Positions 7,633 to 18,515 of a stretch of 64,000 nt of DNA are shown here, piece after piece; within the stretch, counting starts at the first letter, position 1, and each line of letters begins with the position of its first letter. The position numbers and the translations under genes were made by a program. The stretch comes from JACJWR01 sp963752505 (GTDB taxonomy: Bacteria; Actinomycetota; Actinomycetes; S36-B12; UBA10799). The DNA lies in the NCBI GenBank assembly GCA_963752505.1, contig CAVVYM010000001.1, positions 193,242 to 257,241 on the forward strand, written 5' to 3'. Below the pieces are notes generated by a model. It was given only the letters and a program-made list of their open reading frames with translations, searched no databases and had not been told where the DNA came from.

Positions 7633-9867
7633 CTAGCCGCCCACCGCGGCCACCAGCCGCCGCAGGGTTTCCGACTCCACCAGGTCCTCGAGCAGCACAG
7701 CTTCACCGTTCGAGTCACACAACGGGATGCACCAGTTCGGGTACTCCTGATCGGTGCCTGGCTGATTTTGCGGCCGGACGTCACCGACGGTATCCGGCAG
7801 CGCGATGGCGGTCAGACGCGACGGTGAGCGAGCCGCCAATCGATGCAACGCCACCACGACGTCCTCCAGCGAGGCATCGGGGCGCAGCAATCCACGGGCA
7901 GCCAGTTCGGCGCGCCAATCGGCAACCTCGGCGTGGAAGGCCGCCCACTCGTCATCCTCCGCACCAGCCAACAGCCCGAGTTCGGAGCGCAGTTTGATGT
8001 GCTCGCCCGCAAGGTAGGCCGCAGTCGGCGGCAGGTCGTGCACCGTCACCGACGCCATGGACAGCCAACGCCAGTTCTCGACCGGCCGAATCCAGCTGCC
8101 GATCCGTTCGAACCACAGGATCGTCGTGCCCAGAATGCCCCGATCGGCCAACAGGTTCTGCACCCACTCCTCCACCGTGCCGAGGTCCTCGCCGATGAGT
8201 ACAGCGCCCGCCTGGTGCGCCTCCAGCACCAGGATGTTCACCAGGGCCTCGTGGTCGAACTTCACGAAGGTGCCGGCGTATGCCGGCATCCCCTTCGGGA
8301 TCCACCACAGCCGAAACAGGCCAAGAATGTGGTCGAGGCGCAGGGCCCCGGCATTCCGCAACACCGTTCGCAGCATGTCGCGATAGGGAATGAAGGCAGC
8401 ATCGGCCAAGGTGTCGGGACGCCAGGGTGGCTGGGACCAGTTCTGCCCCATCTGGTTGTACATGTCCGGCGGCGCGCCCACCGTCACGCCGGAGGCCAGG
8501 ACCTGCTGCAGCGCCCACGCATCAGCGCCATAGGGGTGCACGCCCACAGCAAGGTCGTGGAGCACGCCGAGGCGCATGCCGCACTGCTTGGCGGTGTGCT
8601 GGGAGTGAGCGAGTTGGGCATCGCACACCCACTGCAGCCAGCAGTAGAAATCGATGCGCTCGGCCCTGCGCGTGCGAAACTCGACGATCGCCGGTGACTC
8701 CGGATCCCGATACTCCTCCGGCCAGGTGGTGAAGTACTGGCCGAACTCCTCCACGAGCGCGCACCAGGTGCCGAAGTCCACGAGACCATCGCCCTCCGAG
8801 GCGACGAATGCCTCGTACTGGGCCTGCCTGCCCGGGCTGCGCGGCACCTGCCACACCTTCTCCAACGCCTGCTTCTTCGCCTCCCAGGTGGCATCCCGAT
8901 CGAGCAGGTCGGCCGACCGGTTGGCGCCCTTCACGCCGTCGCCCAGGGCCGCGATCTCGTCGACTTGAATCCCCGGCAGATAGCCGGACTCTGGGATGTC
9001 CTCAACCCGGATGTAGATCGGGTTGAAGAATCGCCGCGTGACCGGCAAGTAGGGCGACTGGGCGATCGGTGGGACCGGCTCCGCTGCGTGCAACGGGTTC
9101 ACCTGCACGAAGTCGGCGCCGAGCGCGGCGCCGCTCCAGGCCGCCAAGTCCGCGAGATCGGCGAAATCGCCCAAGCCCCAGGAACGCTGGGAGCGCATCG
9201 AGTACAACTGCACAGCAAGTCCCCAACCGGATCGGTTGTGCATCGAGGCGGGGAGCTCGAGTCGGTGCGGCGCCACCACGAGAGGACAGGACGACTGCAC
9301 GCCGCGCGATTCCGCATGCAGCGTGTGCCAGCCCAGCGGTAGGTCACCGGGGAGTCGGAAACTGGCCTCCCCCACGGGACCGGAGTCGAGGTACTGCGGC
9401 GGCGTCCAATTGTCGACCTGCGTCAGATCGTGGCGGTAGCCACCGTCCTCGAGTTCGATCCACAGGCGCACCGGATCCCCGTGGCGCACGTGCACCCAGG
9501 TGACCGCTTCGGAGTCCCGCCGCATCACGAATACCGGCGGCAGCATGCGCCGCCAGTGCTCGAGGCGCTTGTCCTCCAATGCGCTCTCGCACGCCTCGGG
9601 GGTGGTGGCATCGACGCCGAACGCGGCGAGCACGGCCTGCACCGTGAGAGCCGACACTTGGTGGTGACGACCGCCTTGGTCCCAATACTCAGTGGCAACG
9701 CCGTAGGCATTCGCCAACTTCGCCAGTTCGTGCCCCACTTCCACGAACGGGGGCGCCACGAGATCGTCGGGTTCAGTGTCGACCAGCACCGTCGACGACG
9801 TCTGGGGCTGCACCTCCGAGTCGTCAGGATCCGGGGTCACCATAGGCTCGGACGTCGATTCAGCCAT
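7633..9867 (-). CDS. malQ: 4-alpha-glucanotransferase (amylomaltase)
   Basis: 744 residues, the long actinobacterial form of GH77 MalQ, which transfers maltosyl units between alpha-1,4-glucans in cytosolic maltodextrin/glycogen metabolism. An N-terminal extension of about 170 residues precedes the barrel. Catalytic region motifs are visible: GALRLDHILGLFRLWW (nucleophile Asp), VLIGEDLGTV (acid/base Glu) and SVTVHDLPPTAAYL (third carboxylate). GGAGGAGG stands 9 nt before the ATG at 9867, fixing the start even though it overlaps the upstream amidase stop by about 30 nt. The GH13 alpha-glucosidase at 13.9 kb is a likely pathway partner. Confidence 0.96.
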   Translation of the reverse strand: MAESTSEPMVTPDPDDSEVQPQTSSTVLVDTEPDDLVAPPFVEVGHELAKLANAYGVATEYWDQGGRHHQVSALTVQAVLAAFGVDATTPEACESALEDKRLEHWRRMLPPVFVMRRDSEAVTWVHVRHGDPVRLWIELEDGGYRHDLTQVDNWTPPQYLDSGPVGEASFRLPGDLPLGWHTLHAESRGVQSSCPLVVAPHRLELPASMHNRSGWGLAVQLYSMRSQRSWGLGDFADLADLAAWSGAALGADFVQVNPLHAAEPVPPIAQSPYLPVTRRFFNPIYIRVEDIPESGYLPGIQVDEIAALGDGVKGANRSADLLDRDATWEAKKQALEKVWQVPRSPGRQAQYEAFVASEGDGLVDFGTWCALVEEFGQYFTTWPEEYRDPESPAIVEFRTRRAERIDFYCWLQWVCDAQLAHSQHTAKQCGMRLGVLHDLAVGVHPYGADAWALQQVLASGVTVGAPPDMYNQMGQNWSQPPWRPDTLADAAFIPYRDMLRTVLRNAGALRLDHILGLFRLWWIPKGMPAYAGTFVKFDHEALVNILVLEAHQAGAVLIGEDLGTVEEWVQNLLADRGILGTTILWFERIGSWIRPVENWRWLSMASVTVHDLPPTAAYLAGEHIKLRSELGLLAGAEDDEWAAFHAEVADWRAELAARGLLRPDASLEDVVVALHRLAARSPSRLTAIALPDTVGDVRPQNQPGTDQEYPNWCIPLCDSNGEAVLLEDLVESETLRRLVAAVGG

Positions 9868-11255
9868 GGCTGGGCCTCCTCCAATTGTGCGGAAAGTGAG
9901 ACAAGTAACGCTTCTTCATACGGCCGACCGGCGAACTGCACACCGACCGGCAAGCGAGCGGGACTCCAGTTCAGCGGCACGTTGATGGCCGGCTGGCCGG
10001 TCACGTTGTAGACCGCGGTGTAGGACGCCCACTGCTTCTGCGCCTCGAAGTCTGCCGCTGGATCGTCGTCGTTGCGCATCGACCCGACAGGAAAGGCGAC
10101 ATCGGTTGCGGTTGGGCTGAGCACCGCGTCGAATTGCTGGGTCTGCAGGATCGCTGCGCGCGACAGGGCGCGAATCTGCCCCACCGCTCCCGCCAACTGT
10201 GCCGCGCCGTACCGGTCGCCCCTCTCGCGCAGGTGACGGGTCAGGGGGGTCAGCGTCACCTCGAGTTCCGGCGGCAGGGCCACGCTCGCGGCCAGCGCCG
10301 TCCACAGCACGTCGAAGAGGTCGACCGCGGATCGGGGCAGCGGAGGGGCAATCTCGACCACCTCGTGTCCCAACTCGACAAGTAGCCCCACCGTGGCGTC
10401 GATCGCGTCCCTCACCGTTGCGCTCGGCGCTGTGTCACCCACTATCGGTTCCGTGAAGTAGCCGATGCGCAAGCGTCCGGGCGGACGCCGAGTGGCTGCC
10501 AGGAAGCTCTCGTGGGGTGCCGGGGCGTGGAAGGGATCTCCCGCTCCGGCGTGCTCGCACATGACGTCGAGCAGCGCGGCTGCGTCGGCCACGGTGCGCG
10601 CCAGCGGACCGAGCGTGACAAGGTCACCCACCCCGTAGTTGTAGGGCCCGACGCTGACCCGGCCGCGGGAGGCCTTGATGCCCACCAGACCGCACACGGC
10701 AGCGGGCAGTCGGATGGAGCCGCCGCCATCGCTTCCCTGCGCGATCGGCGCGAGGCCCGTCGCGACAGCGGCCCCGGCGCCACCGGAGGATCCCGCTGCC
10801 GACAACCGCAGATCCCAGGGGGTTCGCGCCGGAGGGAAACCGTCCGGCTCGGTGTAGCAGGGCAACCCGAATTCGGGCGCCGCGGTCTTTCCCGTAAAGA
10901 TCAGACCGGCCTCACGCATGGCGGCGACCACGTTGGTGTCGGATTCGAAACTGACCTGCAGCGCCGGGTTGCCGAAGCCGGTGGGAACCCCTGCGATGAC
11001 TTCCAGGTCTTTGATGGGGCACACCACGCCGAACAACGACGCCTCCGCAGGCACGTTGGCGGCCGCCACCGCTGCATCTGCCGCACGTGCTGCGGCCAAG
11101 GCGGATTCGGGCAGAAGCCGCGCAAAGGCGCCCACTTCGTCGTTCAGCCGGGAACTTCTGTCGAGGTAGTGGGTGGTGAGTTCGACCGCCGAGATCTCGC
11201 GAGCCGCGATGGCCTGCGCCTGCTCCAATGCAGTCAGGTCGTGCAACTCGGCCAT
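9837..11255 (-). CDS. Amidase-signature family hydrolase
   Basis: 472 residues of the amidase signature superfamily, hydrolysing C-N amide bonds via a Ser-cisSer-Lys triad. K82 lies in CPIKDLEV, the cis-Ser is S157 in AAGSSGGAGAA, and the nucleophile is S180 in GSDGGGSIRLPAAVCG. The general layout is that of aminohexanoate-cyclic-dimer-hydrolase-like or indole-acetamide-hydrolase-like amidases. No gatB/gatC neighbours exist, so it is not the GatA subunit. The physiological substrate cannot be told from sequence. It overlaps the start of malQ, so the two are probably co-transcribed. Confidence 0.92.
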   Translation of the reverse strand: MAELHDLTALEQAQAIAAREISAVELTTHYLDRSSRLNDEVGAFARLLPESALAAARAADAAVAAANVPAEASLFGVVCPIKDLEVIAGVPTGFGNPALQVSFESDTNVVAAMREAGLIFTGKTAAPEFGLPCYTEPDGFPPARTPWDLRLSAAGSSGGAGAAVATGLAPIAQGSDGGGSIRLPAAVCGLVGIKASRGRVSVGPYNYGVGDLVTLGPLARTVADAAALLDVMCEHAGAGDPFHAPAPHESFLAATRRPPGRLRIGYFTEPIVGDTAPSATVRDAIDATVGLLVELGHEVVEIAPPLPRSAVDLFDVLWTALAASVALPPELEVTLTPLTRHLRERGDRYGAAQLAGAVGQIRALSRAAILQTQQFDAVLSPTATDVAFPVGSMRNDDDPAADFEAQKQWASYTAVYNVTGQPAINVPLNWSPARLPVGVQFAGRPYEEALLVSLSAQLEEAQPWLNRRPSLW

Positions 11256-11375
11256 GGTTGGAAGGCTATGGCTTCGACAGGGCTGGCGCGCACCGAATCA
11301 GCAAGACACCGCAGCCAGTTCACTCATCCGACCCGCCGGGTCTGAAGCAGGCGGCAGGGTCTCCTGGGCGGTGTG

Positions 11376-11747
11376 TCAGGGGGCCGCCTTGTGATGCCGG
11401 CCGCGCAGCCAGACCGTCAGCGCACCGAGCCCGAAGCCAAGTGCCAGCACCACGACCAACGCCACGACGAGGGGGACTTCGGCCTTGAAGAAGACGAAGT
11501 TGATGTGGGCGGGCTCGGTGTTCAGCAGCAGCAGCGCCACCACATAGACCGCACCCACGACCCACAGCGTCGGCTTGATGTAGCCCACCATCGCTCGCGC
11601 CGGCGGCCCTTGGCCGTACACCTCCACCTTTGGTTCCGTCCGTGCCGCGGGTATCGAGCCCTTCGCCGCGGAGTCCTTGGACTCCCCGGTCGGGGGCGGG
11701 GCGCCGCTGTCTTTGCCGCTCGGGCCTTTACCTTCGGGATCATTCAT
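11376..11747 (-). CDS. LapA/DUF1049-type membrane protein
   Basis: 123 residues. The first 50 are a charged, Pro/Ser/Lys-rich cytoplasmic tail. Two transmembrane helices follow (WVVGAVYVVALLLLN and PLVVALVVVLALGFGLGALTVWL), with the NxxxVxFxFFKAEVPL linker typical of LapA (lipopolysaccharide assembly protein A) domains. In Gram-positive actinobacteria the domain has no LPS role and the function is unknown. A TAGCCT hexamer 6 nt upstream of ATG suggests leaderless expression. Confidence 0.8.
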   Translation of the reverse strand: MNDPEGKGPSGKDSGAPPPTGESKDSAAKGSIPAARTEPKVEVYGQGPPARAMVGYIKPTLWVVGAVYVVALLLLNTEPAHINFVFFKAEVPLVVALVVVLALGFGLGALTVWLRGRHHKAAP

Positions 11748-11753
11748 GCGCCC

Positions 11754-11759
11754 AGGCTA
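11754..11759 (-). promoter_or_regulatory. -10 hexamer TAGCCT, leaderless start at 11747
   Basis: Read on the minus strand: TAGCCT, GGGCGC, ATG. The same GGGCGC spacer follows the -10 of argG. Confidence 0.55.
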
Positions 11760-11957
11760 TCGCCGCTACCCGTCTGCAAGGTCGCTTTGTTTCGTGCCAA
11801 TTCGCGCGGCAACGCAACCGACGGCGTGCTGGCCCACGCCTCGGCAACCACCGAGGCGGCTGCGGAACCAGCCGCTGAGGTGACTGCGCAGGGAATTGAC
11901 GCCCGGCAGGACCTCAGCCGACATGCAGCGAGGCGCGCACCGCGCCACACTGGGCCT

Positions 11958-13514
11958 ATGGATTCACCTGCCAAGTTGTGCCTGGTCACCGGTGCCACCG
12001 GCTACATCGGGGGTCGATTAGTGCCCGAGCTGCTCGCAGCCGGCTATCGGGTCCGGGTTCTCTCCCGCCATCCTGATCGGCTGCGCGACGTCAGCTGGTT
12101 TGGCAGCGTGGAGGTGGTGCGCGGGGACGCGGGCGAGCCGGATCAGGTGCGCGCCGCGCTTCGCGGCGTCGACGTGGCGTACTACCTGCTGCACTCGCTG
12201 CAACTCGGCGAGGGCTTCGAGGAGGTGGAGCGCAACTTGGCGAGGCTGTTCGCCGCAACGGCCCGCGACGAAGGCGTCGGACGCATCGTCTACCTCGGTG
12301 GCCTCACCCCGGCGTGCAAGCCAGAACAGCTGAGTCCGCATTTGCGCTCCCGCGCCGAAGTGGGAGAGATTCTGCGCGCCTCCGACGTCCCCACCGCAGA
12401 ACTCAAGGCCGCAGTGATCATCGGCTCCGGTTCGGCCAGCTTCGAGATGCTGCGCTACTTGACCGAACGGCTGCCGGCCATGGTGACGCCGCGCTGGGTG
12501 CACAACCGCATCCAACCAATCGCCATCCGCGACGTGCTCCGATACCTGGTCGGTTGCGCTGAATTGCCCCCCGAGGTCAACCGCTCGTTCGACATCGGTG
12601 GCCGCGACGTGCTCACCTACCGGCAGATGATGCAGCGGTATGCGGCGGTGGCCGGCCTGCGCCGACGGATCATCGCGCCGGTACCGGTACTGAGCCCGAC
12701 ACTGTCGGCGCACTGGGTGGGGTTCATCACGCCGGTGCCGGCGAGCATCGCCAAACCGTTGGTGGAATCACTGCGCAACGAGGTCGTGTGCGCCGAGAAC
12801 GACATTCAACTGCTGGTCCCCCCGCCACCGAGCGGGCTGCTGACTTTTGAGCGGGCCGTGGCGTTCGCCCTGGTGCGCGTGCGCGACGCCAACGTGGTCA
12901 CGCGGTGGTCGAACGCTTCCGTGCCAGGTGCCCCCGCGGAGCCGTTGCCGCACGACCCGGAGTGGGCGGGCGGAAGCCTCTACACAGACGATCGCAGCAG
13001 AGTCGTGGATGCGCCGCCCGATGCCCTGTGGTCGGTCATCGAGGGGATCGGCGGCAACAACGGCTGGTACTCCTTCCCGCTGGCATGGGAGGTGCGCGGA
13101 GTCCTCGATCGCCTGGTCGGCGGCGTCGGGTTGCGCCGTGGCCGACGCAACGCCCGCTACCTGCGCGTCGGGGAGACCGTCGACTTCTGGCGGGTGGAGG
13201 AACGACAACCGAACTCGATGCTGCGGCTGCGTGCGGAGATGAAGATGCCCGGCCTGGCCTGGCTCGAGTTGGGGGTGGAGAAGAACGATGACGGCCGCAC
13301 CGTCTACCACCAGCGAGCCATTTACCATCCACGCGGGCTGCCCGGCCACGCCTACTGGTGGTCGGTAGCCCCGTTCCACGGCGTCGTTTTCCAGTCCATG
13401 CTGGTGAACATCTCTACCTCGGCCGAACGGGTCGCCGTGGGCCGGGAGTGGGCCGACGACACGGTGGTCGAGTCCGAACTGAACTCTCACGGTGACGAGG
13501 CACTACTACGCTGA
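11958..13514 (+). CDS. NAD(P)-binding SDR-like protein fused to DUF2867
   Basis: 518 residues. An N-terminal Rossmann domain begins KLCLVTGATGYIGGRLVPELL (GxxGxxG), with an extended-SDR body but no clear YxxxK pair, as in the NmrA/atypical SDR group. From about residue 320 a second domain (SLYTDDRSRVVDAPPDALW ... GNNGWYSFPLAWEVRG ... FHGVVFQSML) matches DUF2867, which commonly follows such Rossmann domains in actinobacteria. ATG 11958 is chosen because the upstream open frame lacks coding character. The stop is only 5 nt before glbO. Substrate unknown. Confidence 0.85.
   Translation: MDSPAKLCLVTGATGYIGGRLVPELLAAGYRVRVLSRHPDRLRDVSWFGSVEVVRGDAGEPDQVRAALRGVDVAYYLLHSLQLGEGFEEVERNLARLFAATARDEGVGRIVYLGGLTPACKPEQLSPHLRSRAEVGEILRASDVPTAELKAAVIIGSGSASFEMLRYLTERLPAMVTPRWVHNRIQPIAIRDVLRYLVGCAELPPEVNRSFDIGGRDVLTYRQMMQRYAAVAGLRRRIIAPVPVLSPTLSAHWVGFITPVPASIAKPLVESLRNEVVCAENDIQLLVPPPPSGLLTFERAVAFALVRVRDANVVTRWSNASVPGAPAEPLPHDPEWAGGSLYTDDRSRVVDAPPDALWSVIEGIGGNNGWYSFPLAWEVRGVLDRLVGGVGLRRGRRNARYLRVGETVDFWRVEERQPNSMLRLRAEMKMPGLAWLELGVEKNDDGRTVYHQRAIYHPRGLPGHAYWWSVAPFHGVVFQSMLVNISTSAERVAVGREWADDTVVESELNSHGDEALLR
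13507..13512 (+). promoter_or_regulatory. -10 hexamer TACGCT inside the SDR 3' end, leaderless start of glbO
   Basis: TACGCT, GATCACC, GTG at 13520. The hexamer overlaps the last codons of the preceding gene, so glbO may have its own promoter as well as read-through. Confidence 0.45.
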
Positions 13515-13519
13515 TCACC

Positions 13520-13924
13520 GTGGATACCTCGGAAACTCCATTCGCCAGATTTGGCGGACACGACTTCTTCGCCGCGTTGGTGGCCGACTTCTACGCTGGC
13601 GTCGCAGCCGACGACATTCTCCGGGCCATGTACCCCGAAGACGACCTCGCACCGGCGGCCGAGCGGCTGCGCATGTTCCTCGAGCAGTACTGGGGAGGCC
13701 CCACCACCTACTCCCAGGAACGTGGGCACCCACGGTTGCGGATGCGCCACGCCCCCTATCAGATCGATAGCGATGCCCGTGACCGATGGTTGGCGCACAT
13801 GCGCGCCGCCCTCGACGCGCGCGAGCTTCCCGCTGACGTGGACGCGCAGATGTGGACGTACCTCTCCAACGCGGCGTACGCCATGGTCAACACCGGTTTC
13901 TTGGAGGCACCCGGTGAACGGTGA
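13520..13924 (+). CDS. glbO: Group II truncated haemoglobin (TrHbO)
   Basis: 134 residues, normal for TrHbO, a small haem protein that binds O2 and is linked to redox and nitric oxide chemistry. Hallmarks: FFAALVADFYAGVAADDILRAMYP in the N-terminal half, LEQYWGGPTTYSQERGHPRLRMRHAPY (proximal His in RMRHAPY; Tyr and Trp distal-site residues) and a C-terminal DAQMWTYLSNAAYAMVN helix. A GTG start is used. It overlaps the alpha-glucosidase start by 11 nt, the same gene pair as Rv2470/Rv2471 in M. tuberculosis. Confidence 0.96.
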   Translation: MDTSETPFARFGGHDFFAALVADFYAGVAADDILRAMYPEDDLAPAAERLRMFLEQYWGGPTTYSQERGHPRLRMRHAPYQIDSDARDRWLAHMRAALDARELPADVDAQMWTYLSNAAYAMVNTGFLEAPGER

Positions 13925-15677
13925 AACAAGCACGACCGGTGGGACGACACCGATGACGTCGCACGATTCGACGACTCGCGCCGAACAGGCCCAGGGCGCC
14001 GGCGATGATCTGTGGTGGAAGGACGCCGTCGTCTATCAGATCTACGTTCGTTCATTCGCAGACTCCGACGGCGACGGCATCGGGGACCTGCCGGGCATCA
14101 CGGCACGTCTCGATGCGGTGGCCGATCTCGGCGTGGACGCGATCTGGCTCACGCCGTTCTACGTCTCACCGCAGAACGACGGCGGCTACGACGTGGCCGA
14201 CTATCGCGACGTCGATCCGCTCTTCGGCTCCCTGGCCGACGCTGAGCGTCTGATCTCGCGAGCCCACGAGCGAGGCCTGAAGGTGTTCGTGGACATCGTC
14301 CCCAACCACACCAGCATCAACCACCGGTGGTTCGTCGAGGCCACCGCGACTGCGCCGGGTTCCACGGCCTGGGGCCGCTACCACTGCGTGGCGGGAAGCG
14401 GACCGGACCGTTCGGAACCGCCCAATGACTGGGTGTCCGTATTCGGCGGGCCGGCCTGGTCGCCCATCGTCGACGCTTCCGGTGAGGCCACAGGCTACTG
14501 GTACCTGCACCTGTTCGACGACTCGCAACCGGACCTCAACTGGTCGCATCCCGACGTCGCAGACGAGATGGCCTCGACGCTGCGCTTCTGGTTCGACCGA
14601 GGCGTCGACGGCTTTCGGATCGATGTCGCGCACGGCCTGGAGAAGGCCGCCGGATACCCCTCGCTGGCGTCGGTCGGCCAAACCCCCGAGGAGGGCGCCG
14701 TCCGACTCTTCGAGGATGTCCAGCCGGCGCCGTGCTGGGATCAGCCCGGGGTGCATGACACATTCCGATCCTGGCGGGCCATCGCCGACGCCTACGCCCC
14801 GACCCGGGTCTTCTGCGGCGAGGTGTGGGTGACCACGCCCGCCCGGCAGGCGGCCTATGTGCGTCCCGACGAACTGCACACCGTTTTCAACTTCGATTTC
14901 CTCAAAGCGCCCTGGTTCGCCGACGGCATCAAGGCGATCGTCGACGATTCACTGAGCGCCAACGGCCTCGTCGCGGCCCCGACCACGTGGGTGCTCAGCA
15001 ACCACGACGTGACTCGGCACGCGTCCCGGTTCAGCGACAAGCCGGATGTCGCGCTGCTCCGAGCCAGGGCGCTCACCGCGTTCATGCTGGGGCTGCCCGG
15101 GCCGGCCTACCTCTACCAGGGCGAGGAGCTCGGCCTACCGGAGGTGTTCGACCTGCCGGCGGACGTTCGTGCCGACCCCATCTTCTTTCGCACCGACGGC
15201 GAACAGCTCGGCCGCGACGGCTGCCGGGTTCCGCTTCCCTGGTCGGCGACGGCCCCCTCCTACGGTTTCGGCCCGAGTACGAACTCTTGGCTTCCGCAAC
15301 CGCCCACCTGGGCTGACTACGCCCGCGACGTGAGCGCCCAAGGCGACCCGGGCCAGGCCGAACCGGACACGGTGCTGGCGCTCTACCGTCGCCTGCTCGC
15401 AGTGCGCAAGGCCCATCCCAGCCTCGGACTGGGCGACTACGAGCCCGGCGCCGGATCGTTGGACTGGGTGGAGTTGGGCCGCGACGTGATCGCCTTCGAC
15501 CGCGCCGGAGAGCGTCCGGTGCGAGTGGTGTTGAACACGGGCACCTCACCGGTGGCAGTTCCGGGCGACTACGAACTGCTTGTCGGGTCTGGCGGCGCAG
15601 ACCGGGTGGTGACCGTGGAACCCAGCGGGGTCACGGTGCCCCCCGACTGTGCGGTCTGGCTCGAAGCCCGACCCTAG
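13914..15677 (+). CDS. aglA: GH13 alpha-glucosidase
   Basis: About 587 residues of the GH13 alpha-amylase family, the oligo-1,6/alpha-glucosidase group, releasing glucose from short alpha-glucans. It starts with a disordered tail and then DLWWKDAVVYQIYVRSFAD. Conserved regions are VFVDIVPNHT, GFRIDVAHG (nucleophile Asp), VFCGEVWV (acid/base Glu) and VLSNHDVTRH (third Asp). GTG 13914 is preferred because GGAGG precedes it by 7 nt. ATG 13953 is the alternative. It is translationally coupled to glbO. The link between haemoglobin and glucosidase is conserved by position, but no functional reason is evident. Confidence 0.94.
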   Translation: MNGETSTTGGTTPMTSHDSTTRAEQAQGAGDDLWWKDAVVYQIYVRSFADSDGDGIGDLPGITARLDAVADLGVDAIWLTPFYVSPQNDGGYDVADYRDVDPLFGSLADAERLISRAHERGLKVFVDIVPNHTSINHRWFVEATATAPGSTAWGRYHCVAGSGPDRSEPPNDWVSVFGGPAWSPIVDASGEATGYWYLHLFDDSQPDLNWSHPDVADEMASTLRFWFDRGVDGFRIDVAHGLEKAAGYPSLASVGQTPEEGAVRLFEDVQPAPCWDQPGVHDTFRSWRAIADAYAPTRVFCGEVWVTTPARQAAYVRPDELHTVFNFDFLKAPWFADGIKAIVDDSLSANGLVAAPTTWVLSNHDVTRHASRFSDKPDVALLRARALTAFMLGLPGPAYLYQGEELGLPEVFDLPADVRADPIFFRTDGEQLGRDGCRVPLPWSATAPSYGFGPSTNSWLPQPPTWADYARDVSAQGDPGQAEPDTVLALYRRLLAVRKAHPSLGLGDYEPGAGSLDWVELGRDVIAFDRAGERPVRVVLNTGTSPVAVPGDYELLVGSGGADRVVTVEPSGVTVPPDCAVWLEARP

Positions 15678-15695
15678 CCGGTCGCGCGCTCCAGG

Positions 15696-16364
15696 CTATT
15701 TGACGACCGCCAACGGGATGCCGGCGTAGGACTCGGGCGGCGCCACGAACACTTGGCCCGCCGGGGTCTGCATGCGCTTCCAGCCGGCACGGGTGGCGGA
15801 TTCGATGCGCGCACCCGGGTGCGTGAGCATGCCCAGCGACTTCGCCGCGTGCAGGGCCTTGAGCGGCATTCCGCCCCACGACGGTTTCGCCCACCACTGA
15901 TCGGCGACGAGGCGTTTGGCGTCCTCACTGTCGCCAGCCTTCTCCTGTGCCGCGTCGAATTCAGCTAGGGCGGCCTCGACTGCGGCGGACACCTCCGAGG
16001 CCGTGGCCTTCTCCGCCGGGATCCATCCGTCCCGGTTGGGCAGTGCCGCCAACGCCGGTGGCATGTCGCGGGCGTCGGGTAGCTGAACCGCCAGCGGGCC
16101 CGCCTCCGCCGCGGGGTTGGTCACATCACCGAGCACATCGCGCAACCGATGTGCCGACACGGGACGGTCGATGGCCTGGGCGGGCGGCTCCACCAGCGGT
16201 ACCGCCATGAAGACCAGCACACCCATCGGGGCATCTGCATAGATCCCGAGTGCACGGTCGGTGCTCAACGCTCGCACGACCGCCGACTCGTTCCAGCGGA
16301 CGAGTTTGCCGAGCACTCCCGCCAGGTGTACGCGCACGTCTTTCGACAGGATCACTGTGGTCAT
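15696..16364 (-). CDS. Conserved actinobacterial hypothetical (Rv2474c-like)
   Basis: 222 residues beginning MTTVILSKDVRVHLAGVLGKLVRWNESAVVRAL. A mixed alpha/beta protein without signal or membrane segment. Motifs include DQWWAKPSWGGMPLKALHAAKSLGM and RAGWKRMQTPAGQVFV. Its position after the thioesterase and ettA corresponds to Rv2474c in M. tuberculosis. It shares an ATGA 4-nt overlap with the thioesterase stop, so the two are translationally coupled. Function unknown. Confidence 0.8.
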   Translation of the reverse strand: MTTVILSKDVRVHLAGVLGKLVRWNESAVVRALSTDRALGIYADAPMGVLVFMAVPLVEPPAQAIDRPVSAHRLRDVLGDVTNPAAEAGPLAVQLPDARDMPPALAALPNRDGWIPAEKATASEVSAAVEAALAEFDAAQEKAGDSEDAKRLVADQWWAKPSWGGMPLKALHAAKSLGMLTHPGARIESATRAGWKRMQTPAGQVFVAPPESYAGIPLAVVK

Positions 16365-16777
16365 GACTCATTCTCTCCGGAGTCCACCAGCAGTGCCTCC
16401 CGAATCGACTCCGGGATAGCCAGCGCGGCACCGGTCGATCTGTCGATGGCCACCAGCACCGTGGTGATTGCCGCGTAGACGACGTCGTCGGCGGGTTCTC
16501 TGACCGCCCCTTGCAGGGTGATCGAACTGCGTCCCACCGCGCTCACCGCCGAGTCGACCGCGACGGGTTCGGGACGGTAGATCAACGGCCGCAGGTAGTC
16601 GATCTCGTGTCGACGCACCACCAGGACCATGTCGGTCTCTCGCGGCAGGTGCAGCACGGACATGACCAACTTGGCCCTGGCGAGTTCGAAGTAGTTCAGG
16701 AACGCCGCATTGTGGACGTGGCCGAGAGCATCCATGTCGGCCCACCTCATCTGGGCCATCACCCGCGTGGCAACCAC
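16361..16777 (-). CDS. Acyl-CoA thioesterase, 4-hydroxybenzoyl-CoA thioesterase-like hotdog protein
   Basis: 138 residues in a single hotdog fold. The N-terminal QMRWADMDALGHVHNAAFLNYFELARAK carries the conserved Asp (WADMDALGHVNN-type motif) of YbgC/4HBT thioesterases. The middle RRHEIDYLRPLIYRPEPVAV matches the family's second strand block. It starts with GTG only 4 nt after the ettA stop and overlaps the next gene by 4 nt, giving a tight ettA-thioesterase-hypothetical transcription unit. It occupies the Rv2475c position. The acyl substrate is unknown. Confidence 0.9.
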   Translation of the reverse strand: MVATRVMAQMRWADMDALGHVHNAAFLNYFELARAKLVMSVLHLPRETDMVLVVRRHEIDYLRPLIYRPEPVAVDSAVSAVGRSSITLQGAVREPADDVVYAAITTVLVAIDRSTGAALAIPESIREALLVDSGENES

Positions 16778-16781
16778 GGCG

Positions 16782-18476
<1,695 letters not shown>

Positions 18477-18484
18477 GCTCCCAA

Positions 18485-18490
18485 ACCCTA
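18485..18490 (-). promoter_or_regulatory. -10 hexamer TAGGGT before ettA
   Basis: On the minus strand TAGGGT is followed by TTGGGAGC and ATG at 18476. The GGGAG may add a short ribosome site, so leaderless or very short-leader initiation is possible. Confidence 0.5.
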
Positions 18491-18515
18491 GTCGGCTGGT
18501 GCGGTGCCGCCGTGG

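Noticed and set aside
9837..11255. GatA subunit of the tRNA amidotransferase
   Set aside because: The amidase motifs match the superfamily, but gatB and gatC are absent and the sequence is closer to general amidases.
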